From: Pseudocitrobacter faecalis
GTDB taxonomy: Bacteria > Pseudomonadota > Gammaproteobacteria > Enterobacterales > Enterobacteriaceae
Direction: 5' to 3'
Assembly (NCBI GenBank): GCA_003315335.1
Contig: QNRL01000006.1
Location: 186,001 to 250,000, forward strand
DNA length: 64,000 bases
Position 1 is the stretch's first letter. Every line of letters starts with the position of its first letter. Under the pieces are notes generated by a model. It searched no databases, was not told the origin of the DNA, and saw nothing but the letters and a program-made list of their open reading frames with translations. Below, one piece after another: positions 30,501 to 40,782 of the stretch. The position numbers were made by a program, and so were the translations under genes.

Positions 30501-31067
30501 TTAACTGGCAAGAACGTTGACGATAACTGGCGCGTGCGCTGGATGACCGGTTACTACTACAAGGTGATTAATGAAAATAATCGCCGGGTGACGGTCGGCC
30601 TGAATAACATGATTTGGCATTATCAGAAGGATCTGAGCGGCTATACCCTCGGTCAGGGGGGATACTACAGCCCGCAAGAGTATGTGTCGTTTGCCGTGCC
30701 GGTGACCTGGCGTCAGCGCACGGAGAACTGGTCGTGGGAGCTCGGCGGTTCGGTATCGTGGTCGCATTCGCGCACCAAGTCTCAGGCCAGCTATCCGCTG
30801 ATGAATCTGATTCCGACCGACTGGCGTGAAAAAGCGCGCGAAGATAGCAGCAGTGGCGGCAGCAGTCAGGGCTTCGGTTACACCGCGCGTGCGCTGGTCG
30901 AACGTCGGGTGACCTCAAACTGGTTTGTTGGCGCGGCGGTGGATATTCAGGAAGCGAAGGATTACACCCCAAGCCATGCGTTGCTGTATGTGCGTTACTC
31001 AGCGGCAGGCTGGCAGGGCGATCTGGATATGCCGCCTCAGCCACTGGTTCCTTATGCTGACTGGTGA
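27579..31067 (+). CDS. bcsC: Cellulose outer-membrane porin BcsC
   Basis: A 1162-residue exporter (E. coli 1157). The signal peptide ends at SYAA (about 24). Some 18-19 tetratricopeptide repeats fill residues 30-770, for example the [21 protein letters not shown] unit. The C-terminal 16-strand barrel begins near residue 800 and ends in PYADW, with a terminal aromatic residue. The TPR scaffold binds peptidoglycan and the chain, and the barrel lets it out. Translation starts inside bcsZ. A 266-bp non-coding gap follows to pdeK. Confidence 0.97.
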   Translation: MRKFTLSLLTFSLGITLAPASYAAPSAQEQLLNQVRLGEASKREDIVQQSLYRLELIDPNNPQVLAARLRYMLRQGDTAGAQKQLERLKTLAPNSTEYNASRTELLLNSAEGRQALQQARLLATTGHADEAIAAYEKAFNGPPPDGDYAVEYWTTALKIPARHNNALARLQALNKQMPGNVTLQSTLARTLLADNRRDDAFAVLEQMAKSSNGRNEAGDVWFNAIKDQPPSQASVQSLQRFLQIFTTGEQADDARGLLAEQQKTLSDPTVRAKSEAAAALASGNAASAIADLQRAVATNNKDADAIGTLGEAYSQKGDRARAVAQLQKAIALDPQNTSRSKWDSLLKTNRYWLLIQQGDAALKANNPAQAQTYYQQAQRVDNSDSYAILGLGDVAAARKDYPTAEGYYKQTLRMDRDNNLAVRGLANVYRAQSPEKATAYIQSLPAAQRRSIDDIERGLTNDRLEQQAETLESQGQWAQAAEVQRQRLALNPDSVWITYRLAKDLDSAGKRGEADSLMRNLAQKQAKDPDQVYAYSLYLSSTDRDAAAISHLGTLPRSQWNSNIQELSDRLHVAKTMQEANRLRDAGQEKQAIALLRKQPASTRITLTLADWAEQRGDAPQAIALYNEVLSKEPQNDDARLGLAELYLAQGDKAAARAQLAQLSTTGEAPSMGMQRRIALVQSGLGENEKARNTFNTLAQQAKSQPPSMDSALVLRDAARFQAQDGNPQQALETYKDTMVATGITPTRPQDNDTFTRLTRNDASDDWLKRGVRSDAADLYRQQDLNVTLEHDYWGSSGTGGYSALKAHTTMLQVDAPLSDGRMFFRSDWVDMNVGSFSRKSDGSYAPDWGTCGIKDHACRGGASASDNGVSVAVGWKNDTWSGDIGTTPMGFNVVDVVGGLSYSSKAGPIGYTLEGHRRPISSSLLAFGGQQDNSKEGHTGKKWGGVRADGGVLSLSYDKGEANGVWASLGADQLTGKNVDDNWRVRWMTGYYYKVINENNRRVTVGLNNMIWHYQKDLSGYTLGQGGYYSPQEYVSFAVPVTWRQRTENWSWELGGSVSWSHSRTKSQASYPLMNLIPTDWREKAREDSSSGGSSQGFGYTARALVERRVTSNWFVGAAVDIQEAKDYTPSHALLYVRYSAAGWQGDLDMPPQPLVPYADW

Positions 31068-31333
31068 TTTTAATCGCTGAAATTAACCGGCAACTGTCAC
31101 GAAATCCATTCTCTTAGCGTATAATCGGCCCGCGAAGCATAATATTTTGTTACGTTATCGCGGGCTTTGTCCTGTTTTGTTGCGCATCTGATATCTGCAC
31201 AGTAGGCTTTTGCGTTTTCTGTTGCGGATCGTCGTTTTGTCGGCCTGTTCCTTTTTGGTCACCTTTTGACTTTGTCATCGACCTCGTTATCCTCATGACG
31301 GGCAGTGCGTTAAGTTTTTAGTGGAGAATTCTT

Positions 31334-33337
31334 TTGCGCGTCAGCCGTTCACTTACGATCAAACAAATGGCAATGGTTGCAGGCGTAACCATGGTGTTCG
31401 TGTTTGTCTTTTGTTTCATTCTGCTTTTTCACTTTGTGCAGCAGAACCGCTATAACACGGCCACGCAACTTGAAAGCATCGCCCGTTCTGTTCGCCAGCC
31501 GCTCTCGGCGGCTATTCTCAAGGCCGATATCCCGGAAGCGGAAACCATTCTTGGCCGCATTCAGCCCTCCGGCATTGTGAGTCGGGCCGATGTGGTGTTG
31601 CCTAACCAGTTTCAGGCGCTGCGCATGAGCTTTATCCCGGAACGCCCGGTTCCGGTGATGATCACCCGTATTTTTGAGCTGCCGGTGCAAATTTCGCTGC
31701 CGCTCTATTCGCTGGAACGCCCGGCAAATCCACAGCCGCTGGCTTATCTGGTGCTTCAGTCCGATTCGTACCGCATGTACAAATTTGTGATGAGTGCCCT
31801 TGCTACGTTAGTGACTGCTTACTTACTTTTAGTGCTGATCCTTACCGTGGCGCTGACGTGGAGTATTAACCGCCTGATTGTGCGTCCGCTGCGCGCGATT
31901 GCCAATGAACTGAACGACCTCTCGCCGGAAGAGCGCGTGGGGCATCAGCTCGCGCTGCCGCGTCTGCATCATGACGATGAAATAGGCAAAATGGTGCGTA
32001 GCTACAACCGCCATCAGCAGCTCGCTTTGCGCCAGTATGATGAGATTTGCAGCCGTGCGACGCGTTTCCCGGTTTCCGAGTTGCCCAACAAAGCCTTCTT
32101 ACTGGCGTTGCTTGAGCGAACCGTCAGCCAGCAGAAAACCACCGCGCTGTTGATGGTGGCGTGCGAGACCTTGCAGGACACGGCAGGCGTATTGAAAGAA
32201 GAGCAGCGCGAAATGCTGCTGCTGACCCTGGTTGAGAAGCTGAAACAGGTGATTTCGCCGCGCATGGTGCTGGCGCAGATCAGCGCCTATGATTTCGCCA
32301 TTCTGGCTGAAGGCGTTACCGAACCATGGCACGCCATCACCTTAGGTCAGCAAGTACTCACTGTCATGAATGAGCGTTTGCCGTTGCAGGGTATTCAACT
32401 GCGCCCAACCGCAAGCGTCGGTATCGCCATGTTTGAAGGTGGACTGAGCGCCGAGCAACTCTATCGCCGCGCGATCTCGGCGGCCTTTAGCGCGCGGCGC
32501 AAGGGCAAAAATCAGATTGAATTTTTTAACCCGGAGCAGATGGAAAAGGCGCAAAAACGCCTGACCCAGGAGAGCGACATTCTCTCGGCGCTGGAGCACC
32601 ACCAGTTTGCCGTCTGGTTACAGCCGCAAATTGATACCGAGACCGGCAAGGTGTGCAGCGCGGAAGTGTTACTGCGCCAGCAGCAGGGGAATGGCGATTG
32701 GGAGTTGCCAAACGACCTGATCGACACCATCGAATCCTGCGGGCTGATGGTGACCGTCGGCCATTGGGTGCTGGAAGAGGCGTGTCGCCTGCTCTCCGCG
32801 TGGCAGAAGCGCGGCATCATGCTGCCGCTGTCGGTCAATCTCTCTGCTCTGCAACTGATGCATCACAACATGGTGCCGGACATGCTGGCGCTGCTCGAAC
32901 GCTACCGCATTGCACCGGGCACGCTGGTGCTGGAAGTGACTGAAAGCCGCAGCATTGACGATCCCAAAGCCGCTGTAGCGATTCTGCGCCCGTTGCGCAA
33001 TGCTGGCGTGCGTATCGCGCTGGATGATTTCGGCATGGGCTATGCGGGGCTCCAGCAGCTTCAGCATATGAAGTCGCTGCCGGTGGATATCCTCAAAATC
33101 GACAAGCTGTTTGTGGATACCCTGCCGGAAGATGCCAGTATGGTGGCGGCGATTATTCAACTCGCGCGTAGCCTGAATTTGCGCCTGGTGGCGGAAGGCG
33201 TAGAGACGCAGGAGCAATATGCGTGGCTGAAAGAAGCGAAAGTGGATGTGTTGCAGGGCTTCCTGTTCGCGCGTGCGGTATCACCGGAAAGTTTTGAGCA
33301 GGACTACCTGCCGGATGCGGCGGTGAAACCCGATTGA
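31334..33337 (+). CDS. pdeK: Membrane-bound c-di-GMP phosphodiesterase PdeK
   Basis: An inner-membrane regulator of 667 residues (E. coli YhjK/PdeK 651, HmsP-like). Two N-terminal helices enclose a periplasmic sensing domain (about 40-150), followed by a HAMP segment, a degenerate GGDEF domain whose motif reads SAYDF, and an EAL domain. The EAL motif is EVL (SAEVLLR), but the catalytic set is otherwise intact: [35 protein letters not shown] and QGFLFA. It likely lowers c-di-GMP near the cellulose synthase. Translation starts with TTG at 31334, 7 nt after GTGGAG. Confidence 0.93.
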   Translation: MRVSRSLTIKQMAMVAGVTMVFVFVFCFILLFHFVQQNRYNTATQLESIARSVRQPLSAAILKADIPEAETILGRIQPSGIVSRADVVLPNQFQALRMSFIPERPVPVMITRIFELPVQISLPLYSLERPANPQPLAYLVLQSDSYRMYKFVMSALATLVTAYLLLVLILTVALTWSINRLIVRPLRAIANELNDLSPEERVGHQLALPRLHHDDEIGKMVRSYNRHQQLALRQYDEICSRATRFPVSELPNKAFLLALLERTVSQQKTTALLMVACETLQDTAGVLKEEQREMLLLTLVEKLKQVISPRMVLAQISAYDFAILAEGVTEPWHAITLGQQVLTVMNERLPLQGIQLRPTASVGIAMFEGGLSAEQLYRRAISAAFSARRKGKNQIEFFNPEQMEKAQKRLTQESDILSALEHHQFAVWLQPQIDTETGKVCSAEVLLRQQQGNGDWELPNDLIDTIESCGLMVTVGHWVLEEACRLLSAWQKRGIMLPLSVNLSALQLMHHNMVPDMLALLERYRIAPGTLVLEVTESRSIDDPKAAVAILRPLRNAGVRIALDDFGMGYAGLQQLQHMKSLPVDILKIDKLFVDTLPEDASMVAAIIQLARSLNLRLVAEGVETQEQYAWLKEAKVDVLQGFLFARAVSPESFEQDYLPDAAVKPD

Positions 33338-33485
33338 AAATGATTTCGCAGTTGTGCGAGTCAGCTCAAGTTTTTTAACAATTCAGTTGCAAATGAGGCT
33401 ATATATATTTCCGTAATGTTTCGTGGGTGTTATTTTGAGGTCACAAGTTGGGTAATCCCCTACCTGGTTTGTGGTTTTATCTTAA

Positions 33486-34781
<1,296 letters not shown>

Positions 34782-35011
34782 ATCCTCATCTTATGCTCGC
34801 GCTCCCTTGCTGGAGTGCGGGCTCCTGCGCATAATTAGGCGGCGTTGCATTATTGCATGCAGCGACGTCATGCTATCGTAAGACATTATTTTTCGTAGCG
34901 ATGTGACGTTTTGACGATCGTGTGGTCAAACAGACGTGTTTACGACATTCTTTTCGGCAACCACGACGTGTGGATTGCCTTTGTAACCAGGAACGTTCAT
35001 CAGGGGTTCAC

Positions 35012-36502
35012 ATGCAGGGCACAAAAATTCGACTCTTAGCTGGCAGTTTGCTGATGATGGCGACAGCGGGTTATGTGCAGGCAGAGGCGCTACAGCCCGA
35101 TCCCGCCTGGCAACAGGGTACCCTGGCTAATGGTTTTCAGTGGCAGGTGCTTTCCACGCCTCAGCGTCCCAGCGATCGCGTTGAAATCCGGCTGGTGGTG
35201 AATATCGGCTCGCTCTCTGAAAGCGCGCAACAAACCGGCTACAGCCATCTCATTCCCCGCATTGCGCTGACGCAAAGCGGAAGCTTACAACCGATGCAGG
35301 CGCGCTCACTGTGGCAGCAGGGCATCGACCCGAAACGGCCGCTGCCGCCCGCGATCGTTTCTTATGATTACACCCACTTTAATTTAAGCCTGCCGAACAA
35401 CCGCACAGACTTACTGAAAGAGTCTCTCGCCTGGCTTGCCAGCGCGGGCAACAGCGTGTCGATTACGCCTCAAACTATTGAACATGCGCTGAATACGCAG
35501 GATATGGTTGCAACCTGGCCACAGGATACTAAAGATGGCTGGTGGCGCTATCGTCTGAAAGGTTCAACCATGCTGGGTCACGACCCGGCAGAACCGCTGA
35601 AGCGTCCGGTGGATGCGGAACAGGTGAAAGCGTTCTACCAGAAATGGTACACCCCGGATGCGATGACCCTGATTGTGGTGGGGAACGTTGACAGCCGCAC
35701 GGTTGCAGAGCAAATCAACAAAACCTTCGGCGAATTGAAGGGCAAACGTGAAACGCCAGCGGCGGTACCGACGCTTTCGCCGCTGCGCCCGGAAGCCGTC
35801 AGCATCATGACCAAAAACGTCACTCAGGATCGCCTGTCGCTGATGTGGGATACCCCATGGCAACCGATTCGCGAATCTGCGGCTATGCTGCGCTACTGGC
35901 GTGCGGATCTCGCGCGTGAAGCGCTGTTCTGGCATGTTCAGCAGAAACTGAGCAAAAACAACGCGAAAGATATTGCGTTAGGCTTTGATTGCCGGGTGCT
36001 GTATCTGCGTGCGCAGTGTTCTATCAACCTGGATTCTCCGGGCGATAAGCTCGACGGCAATCTCGGCGTGGTGGCGAAGGAGCTGGCGGAAGTCCGCGAA
36101 AAGGGTTTGCCGGTTGAAGAATTCGACGCGCTGGTGGCGCAGAAAAAACTGGAGCTGCAAAAACTGTTCGCGACTTACGCGCGCACCGACACCGATGTGC
36201 TGATGAGCCAGCGTATGCGTTCGTTGCAAAATCAGGTCGTGGATATCGCGCCAGAGCAGTATCAGCAACTGCGCCAGAACTTCCTTGATACGTTAACACT
36301 CGATATGGTGAATCAGGATCTGCGCAGCCAGCTGTCGCAGGATATGGCGCTGATTTTGCAGCAGCCGGCCGGTGAGCCAGAGCATAACATGAAGGAACTG
36401 AAGGCGACCTGGGATAACGTGATGGCAGCGCCTGTGGCGGCAGAACCGGTAAGCGGGGATGACGTGCACCAGGAAGTGTCGGATATTCCGCCGGGGCAGT
36501 AA
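35012..36502 (+). CDS. yhjJ: M16-family peptidase-like protein YhjJ, lacking the zinc motif
   Basis: A 496-residue periplasmic protein of the pitrilysin/M16 family. The signal peptide ends at VQAEA (about residue 24). Two M16 domains follow. The inverted zinc motif HxxEH of active members is replaced by HLIPR in the SGS-type loop (GYSHLIPRIAL), so it should be catalytically inactive. The same holds for E. coli YhjJ, from which it differs little. The ATG at 35012 was chosen by homology and the CAGGGG site before it; the longer frame from 34922 adds an unlike N-terminus. Function is unknown. Confidence 0.92.
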   Translation: MQGTKIRLLAGSLLMMATAGYVQAEALQPDPAWQQGTLANGFQWQVLSTPQRPSDRVEIRLVVNIGSLSESAQQTGYSHLIPRIALTQSGSLQPMQARSLWQQGIDPKRPLPPAIVSYDYTHFNLSLPNNRTDLLKESLAWLASAGNSVSITPQTIEHALNTQDMVATWPQDTKDGWWRYRLKGSTMLGHDPAEPLKRPVDAEQVKAFYQKWYTPDAMTLIVVGNVDSRTVAEQINKTFGELKGKRETPAAVPTLSPLRPEAVSIMTKNVTQDRLSLMWDTPWQPIRESAAMLRYWRADLAREALFWHVQQKLSKNNAKDIALGFDCRVLYLRAQCSINLDSPGDKLDGNLGVVAKELAEVREKGLPVEEFDALVAQKKLELQKLFATYARTDTDVLMSQRMRSLQNQVVDIAPEQYQQLRQNFLDTLTLDMVNQDLRSQLSQDMALILQQPAGEPEHNMKELKATWDNVMAAPVAAEPVSGDDVHQEVSDIPPGQ

Positions 36503-36507
36503 AACAA

Positions 36508-36612
36508 CCCTCACCCCGCCCTCTCCCTGAGGGAGAGGGAGAAAAACCGCACACGTTTAACCTTTGGCACAATCGGTACCCTCTCCCTTAGGGAGAGGGT
36601 TAGGGTGAGGGG
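36508..36612. repeat. BIME: paired inverted REP hairpins between yhjJ and kdgK
   Basis: CCCTCACCCCGCCCTCTCCC begins the element and GGGAGAGGGTTAGGGTGAGG ends it; two hairpins are separated by about 50 bp (CACACGTTTAACCTTTGGC). It lies between convergent yhjJ and kdgK. Confidence 0.88.
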
Positions 36613-36619
36613 CTTGCCC

Positions 36620-37549
36620 TTAAGCCGGCATCGCCTCGCGCGGAATAATCGCGCCGCGATGCTGAATCACGGTGCTGGCGGTCAGGTGACCACGTTGTGC
36701 CGCCGCGACCGCATCGCCACCGGTCAGACGTACCGCCAGATAACCCGCACTAAAAGAATCGCCCGCTGCGGTGGTATCCACAACTTTCTCTTTCGGCAGT
36801 TTCACCGCAGGAACATCAACCACGTTCTGGCCTGCAATCGCTACCAGACAGGAGTCTGCCCCGCGTTTTACCACCACTTCCTGCACGCCTGCCGCGTGGG
36901 TACGCGCGATTACGTCTTCAACCGGCTTCTCGCCCCACAGTGCGTCTTCGTCGTCCAGCGTCAGGAAGGCGATGTCGGTGCATTCCAGCATCTGCTGGTA
37001 AACCTGCTGGGTTTCTTCTTTGCTGGCCCACAGGCGCGGACGGTAGTTGTTGTCGAAAATGACTTTCCCGCCGTTAGCGCGGCATTCGCGCAACAGAGAG
37101 AGCAATTTTTCGCGGCTGGTCGGGCTCAAAATCGCCAGGCTGATCCCGCTCAGGTAGAGGTAGTCGTAGGTCGCCAGCTCTTCGCAAACGGCGGCGGCTT
37201 CATCGCTTTCCAGCCAGAATTTTGCCGCGGCTTCGTTACGCCAGTAGTAGAACGTACGCTCGCCGGTGTCGTCGGTTTCGATGTAGTAGAGGCCTGGCAT
37301 GCGGTTGCTCATACGCTGAATCAGCCCGGTACCGACGTTTTCTGCTTGCCAGGCATCCAGCATCTGCTGGCTGAACGTATCGGTGCCCAGTGCGGTGACG
37401 TAGTCGACGCGCAGCGCAGCAGAATCAACCTGGCGTGCGATATACACTGATGTGTTTAAAGTGTCGCCGCCAAAGCCGCGGGTAACGTCTGCGCCCTTCT
37501 CGGACAGCTCAATCATGCATTCGCCAATCACGGCAATTTTTTTGGACAT
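36620..37549 (-). CDS. kdgK: 2-dehydro-3-deoxygluconokinase
   Basis: A PfkB-family kinase of 309 residues that phosphorylates KDG (2-keto-3-deoxygluconate) to KDPG for the Entner-Doudoroff aldolase. The N-terminal GECMIELSEKG motif and the PfkB signature 2 DTTAAGDSFSAGYLA (with the catalytic Asp of GDSF) are intact. In E. coli it is repressed by KdgR with other hexuronate genes. A KdgR-like box lies upstream at 37619. It is divergent from pdeH. Confidence 0.96.
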   Translation of the reverse strand: MSKKIAVIGECMIELSEKGADVTRGFGGDTLNTSVYIARQVDSAALRVDYVTALGTDTFSQQMLDAWQAENVGTGLIQRMSNRMPGLYYIETDDTGERTFYYWRNEAAAKFWLESDEAAAVCEELATYDYLYLSGISLAILSPTSREKLLSLLRECRANGGKVIFDNNYRPRLWASKEETQQVYQQMLECTDIAFLTLDDEDALWGEKPVEDVIARTHAAGVQEVVVKRGADSCLVAIAGQNVVDVPAVKLPKEKVVDTTAAGDSFSAGYLAVRLTGGDAVAAAQRGHLTASTVIQHRGAIIPREAMPA

Positions 37550-37618
37550 AGTCGTGAACCTGATCTGAATCGGAATATTAGCGCTAGTGTGCGCTGCGCT
37601 GTTTTAGTGGTCAACTAT

Positions 37619-37637
37619 ATTAAAACATCGTTCCATT
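37619..37637 (-). promoter_or_regulatory. KdgR-like operator upstream of kdgK
   Basis: ATTAAAACATCGTTCCATT matches the KdgR consensus I recall (AATGAAACATTGTTTCATT) at 15 of 19 positions. It lies 70 bp upstream of the kdgK ATG and 42 bp upstream of the -35 of the divergent pdeH promoter. Confidence 0.55.
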
Positions 37638-37678
37638 ATTTTTTTGAGCTAGCGCGTGTTAGCGCAAATTTTTGCACA

Positions 37679-37705
37679 TAAAGTTCTCCTTTAACCCGCC
37701 GATAA
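37679..37705 (+). promoter_or_regulatory. Sigma-28 (FliA) promoter of pdeH
   Basis: TAAAGTTC (37679-37686), an 11-bp spacer and GCCGATAA (37698-37705) fit the FliA consensus TAAAGTTT-N11-GCCGATAA with one mismatch. It lies 47 bp before the pdeH ATG. E. coli yhjH/pdeH is a known FlhDC/FliA class 3 gene. Confidence 0.9.
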
Positions 37706-37752
37706 CCTGTTGACGAGTTCCATTCGATCCCTCATTGCAACAGGAAGCTGAA

Positions 37753-38526
37753 ATGAAGTTAACGCCGGTCATCCCGCAGTTGAGCATTCCTGAGCCAGGT
37801 CTCGCGAATCTGCAGGCACAGCACGACTGGCTGGAGTGTGAACGCGCCTACACTTACCAGCCCATCTATACCACTGAAGGCCGCCTGATGGCGATTGAAG
37901 TGCTGACGGTCGTGACGCATCCCAATCATCCTTCTCAACGCATTGCGCCCGACCGCTATTTCTCTGAAGTGCCGGTCAGCCAGCGTATCGCCGTCCTAAA
38001 AGAGCAGTTGCGCATGCTGATGCTGAAGCAGGAATTCTTCGCGCAGAACCACATCCTGGCGTCGGTCAACGTGGACGGCCCCACGCTGATGGCGATGCAG
38101 CAGGATCAGGCGCTAAAAGACATGATTGAGCCGCTCGACTGGCTGCGTTTCGAACTAGTTGAGCATACGCGTCTGCCGCAGGAATCGTCGTATGCGTCCA
38201 TTTGCGAGTTTGGCCCGCTATGGCTCGATGATTTTGGCACGGGCATGGCAAACTTCTCATCGCTCAGTGAAGTGCGCTACGACTACATCAAAGTCGCCCG
38301 CGATCTGTTTATCATGCTGCGCAAAACGCCCGAGGGGCGCAATCTCTTCACCATGCTATTACAGTTGATGAACCGCTACTGCCGCGGCGTGATAGTGGAA
38401 GGTGTGGAAACTCAGGAAGAGTGGCAGGACGTACAGGAATCGCCCGCCTTTGCGGCGCAAGGTTACTTTCTTTCCCGCCCGGTTCCCATGAAGACGCTCG
38501 ACGATGTCGTAATAGCATTTTCCTGA
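37753..38526 (+). CDS. pdeH: c-di-GMP phosphodiesterase PdeH
   Basis: A stand-alone cytoplasmic EAL protein, 257 residues (E. coli YhjH 255). The EAL motif reads EVL (AIEVLTVV), followed by the NVDGPTL, ELVEHT, LDDFGTGMANF, YIKVAR and VEGVETQEEW catalytic motifs. It keeps c-di-GMP low so that YcgR does not brake the flagellar motor, and it therefore antagonises cellulose production. The ATG at 37753 has AGGA 7 nt upstream; TTG at 37735 is an alternative. Controlled by the FliA promoter just upstream. Confidence 0.95.
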   Translation: MKLTPVIPQLSIPEPGLANLQAQHDWLECERAYTYQPIYTTEGRLMAIEVLTVVTHPNHPSQRIAPDRYFSEVPVSQRIAVLKEQLRMLMLKQEFFAQNHILASVNVDGPTLMAMQQDQALKDMIEPLDWLRFELVEHTRLPQESSYASICEFGPLWLDDFGTGMANFSSLSEVRYDYIKVARDLFIMLRKTPEGRNLFTMLLQLMNRYCRGVIVEGVETQEEWQDVQESPAFAAQGYFLSRPVPMKTLDDVVIAFS

Positions 38527-38578
38527 TTTACGCCGCTCTCTTCTCCCTCAGCTATCTTTATGAGAGGTGAGGAATTTC

Positions 38579-40651
38579 ATGAAAGGAGCGAGCGTGACGA
38601 AATTAAGCAAAGCGATTGCCATCACCGCAGGGGTATTAGTGGCCCTGATTATCCTGCTGGTGATAATTATTGCGACCTTCGACTGGAACCGGCTGAAGCC
38701 AACCATCAACGAAAAAGTCTCCACAGAACTGCACCGGCCCTTCGCCATTCGCGGCGATCTTGGCGTGGTGTGGGAGCGTCAGAAGCAGGAGACCGGCTGG
38801 CGAAGCTGGATCCCCTGGCCGCACGTGCATGCTGAAGACATCATGCTCGGCAACCCGCCGGATATCCCGGACGTCACCATGGTGCACCTTCCGCGCGTAG
38901 AAGCTACGCTTGCGCCGCTGGCGCTGTTGACCAAAACGGTCTGGCTACCGTGGATTAAGCTGGAACAGCCGGACGCGCGCCTGATTCGCCTCTCGGAAAA
39001 AAACAATAACTGGACTTTCGATATCGGTGACGGCAAGGATGAGAAAAACGCCCAGCCATCGGCGTGGTCATTCCGTCTGGATAATATTTTGTTCGATCGC
39101 GGGCGCATTACCGTGGATGACAAAGTGAGCAAGGCAGATATTGAGATCCTGGTCGATCCGCTCGGCAAACCGCTGCCGTTCAGTGAAGTCACCGGCAGTA
39201 AAGGAAAGGGCGATAACACGAAGGCCGGGGATTATGTTTTCGGCCTGAAAGCGCAGGGGCGCTATCGCGGCGAACCGCTTACCGGCACGGGTAAGATTGG
39301 CGGCATGCTGGCGTTGCGCGGTGAAGGGCAACCTTTCCCGGTGCAGGCCGATTTCCGATCCGGTAATACACGAGTGGCGTTTGTTGGCGCGATCAACGAT
39401 CCGATGAAGATGGGCGGTGTCGATCTGCAGCTTAAATTCTCCGGTGACTCCCTGAGCGATCTCTACGATCTCACGGGCGTACTTCTGCCTGACACCCCGC
39501 CGTTTGAAACGGATGGTCGGCTGGTGGCGAAAATTGATAGCGAAAAGTCGTCCGTTTTTGACTATCGCAAATTCAATGGTCGTATTGGCGACAGCGATAT
39601 CCATGGCTCGCTGACCTATACCACCGGGAAACCGCGCCCGAAACTGGAAGGCGATCTGGAATCGCGTCAGCTTCGGCTGGCGGATTTAGGCCCGCTGATT
39701 GGCGTGGACTCCGGGAAAGGTGCGCAAAAAGCGAAAAGTGCCGAGGCGCGTAAAGGGGAAGCCACGGTACAGCCTGCCGATAAAGTGTTGCCTTATGACC
39801 GCTTCGAAACCGACAAATGGGACGTGATGGATGCGGATGTGCGTTTTAAAGGGCGCCGTATTGAGCATGGCAGCACGTTGCCGATTAGCGATTTGTCCAC
39901 GCACATCATCCTCAAAAATGCCGATTTGCGGCTGCAGCCTATCAAACTGGGGCTCGCGGGCGGCACGATCAGCGGCAATATCCATCTGGAGGGCGACCGT
40001 AAACCGATGCGTGGCCAGGCGGATATTCAGGCGCGTCGTCTGAAGCTGAAAGAGCTGATGCCCAACGTGGAGCTGATGCAGAAAACGCTCGGTGAGATGA
40101 ACGGCGATGCGCAGTTCCGCGGTACCGGGAATTCCGTGGCGGCGCTGCTGGGTAACAGCAACGGTAACCTGAAGCTGCTGATGAACGATGGGCTTATCAG
40201 CCGTAACTTAATGGAGATTGTTGGTCTGAACGTGGGCAACTTTATCGTTGGGCAGATTTTTGGCGATGATGAAGTGCGGGTAAACTGTGCGGCGGCAAAC
40301 CTCGATATTGTCAACGGCGTAGCGCGTCCGCAGATTTTTGCCTTTGATACGGAAAACGCGCTGATTAACGTGACCGGCACCGCCAGTTTCGCTTCAGAGC
40401 AGCTCGATTTGACGATTGACCCGGAAAGTAAGGGGATTCGCATCATTACCCTGCGCTCGCCGCTGTATGTACGCGGCAGCTTTAAGAACCCGCAGGCAGG
40501 CGTGAAAGCCGGGCCGCTGATTGCACGCGGTGCGGTGGCGGCGGCGCTGGCAACGCTCGTCACACCGGCGGCGGCGCTGCTGGCGTTGATTTCGCCGTCA
40601 GAAGGGGAGGTGAATCAGTGCCAGACGATTTTGTCGCAGATGAAGCATTGA
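38579..40651 (+). CDS. yhjG: AsmA-family protein YhjG
   Basis: A 690-residue inner-membrane protein with an N-terminal helix (about residues 14-38) and a long beta-rich periplasmic domain with the AsmA domain, containing FDWNRLKPTINEKVS near its start and the conserved C-terminal DNAL-type segment (FDTENALINVTGTASF). AsmA relatives in E. coli carry phospholipid across the periplasm, so a bridge-like lipid-transfer role is likely. GAGGTGAGGA 5 nt before ATG 38579 supports this start; GTG at 38594 is a shorter alternative. It lies 52 bp after pdeH, same strand. Confidence 0.92.
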   Translation: MKGASVTKLSKAIAITAGVLVALIILLVIIIATFDWNRLKPTINEKVSTELHRPFAIRGDLGVVWERQKQETGWRSWIPWPHVHAEDIMLGNPPDIPDVTMVHLPRVEATLAPLALLTKTVWLPWIKLEQPDARLIRLSEKNNNWTFDIGDGKDEKNAQPSAWSFRLDNILFDRGRITVDDKVSKADIEILVDPLGKPLPFSEVTGSKGKGDNTKAGDYVFGLKAQGRYRGEPLTGTGKIGGMLALRGEGQPFPVQADFRSGNTRVAFVGAINDPMKMGGVDLQLKFSGDSLSDLYDLTGVLLPDTPPFETDGRLVAKIDSEKSSVFDYRKFNGRIGDSDIHGSLTYTTGKPRPKLEGDLESRQLRLADLGPLIGVDSGKGAQKAKSAEARKGEATVQPADKVLPYDRFETDKWDVMDADVRFKGRRIEHGSTLPISDLSTHIILKNADLRLQPIKLGLAGGTISGNIHLEGDRKPMRGQADIQARRLKLKELMPNVELMQKTLGEMNGDAQFRGTGNSVAALLGNSNGNLKLLMNDGLISRNLMEIVGLNVGNFIVGQIFGDDEVRVNCAAANLDIVNGVARPQIFAFDTENALINVTGTASFASEQLDLTIDPESKGIRIITLRSPLYVRGSFKNPQAGVKAGPLIARGAVAAALATLVTPAAALLALISPSEGEVNQCQTILSQMKH

Positions 40652-40673
40652 TGCTGGACGGTGCGCGCTGATG

Positions 40674-40777
40674 CCCTCACCCTAACCCTCTCCCACAGGG
40701 AGAGGGAACCGACAGTGCTAATTGTTAAGTTTGTGCGGTTTTCTCCCTCTCCCTGTGGGAGAGGGCGGGGTGAGGGG
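40674..40777. repeat. BIME: paired REP hairpins between yhjG and yhjE
   Basis: CCCTCACCCTAACCCTCTCC at one end and GGAGAGGGCGGGGTGAGGG at the other enclose two CTCTCCC/GGGAGAG hairpins and a spacer with CGACAGTGCTAATTG. It lies between the convergent ends of yhjG and yhjE. Confidence 0.88.
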
Positions 40778-40782
40778 ACGTT

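Noticed and set aside
33400-33470. Possible CRP half-site (GAGGTCACAA) before dctA
   Set aside because: Only one half of the palindrome is recognisable, so I did not list it as a site.
36605-37450. Plus-strand frame of 281 codons opposite kdgK
   Set aside because: It mirrors kdgK in antisense, with no ribosome site and no family resemblance; high GC third positions cause such shadows.
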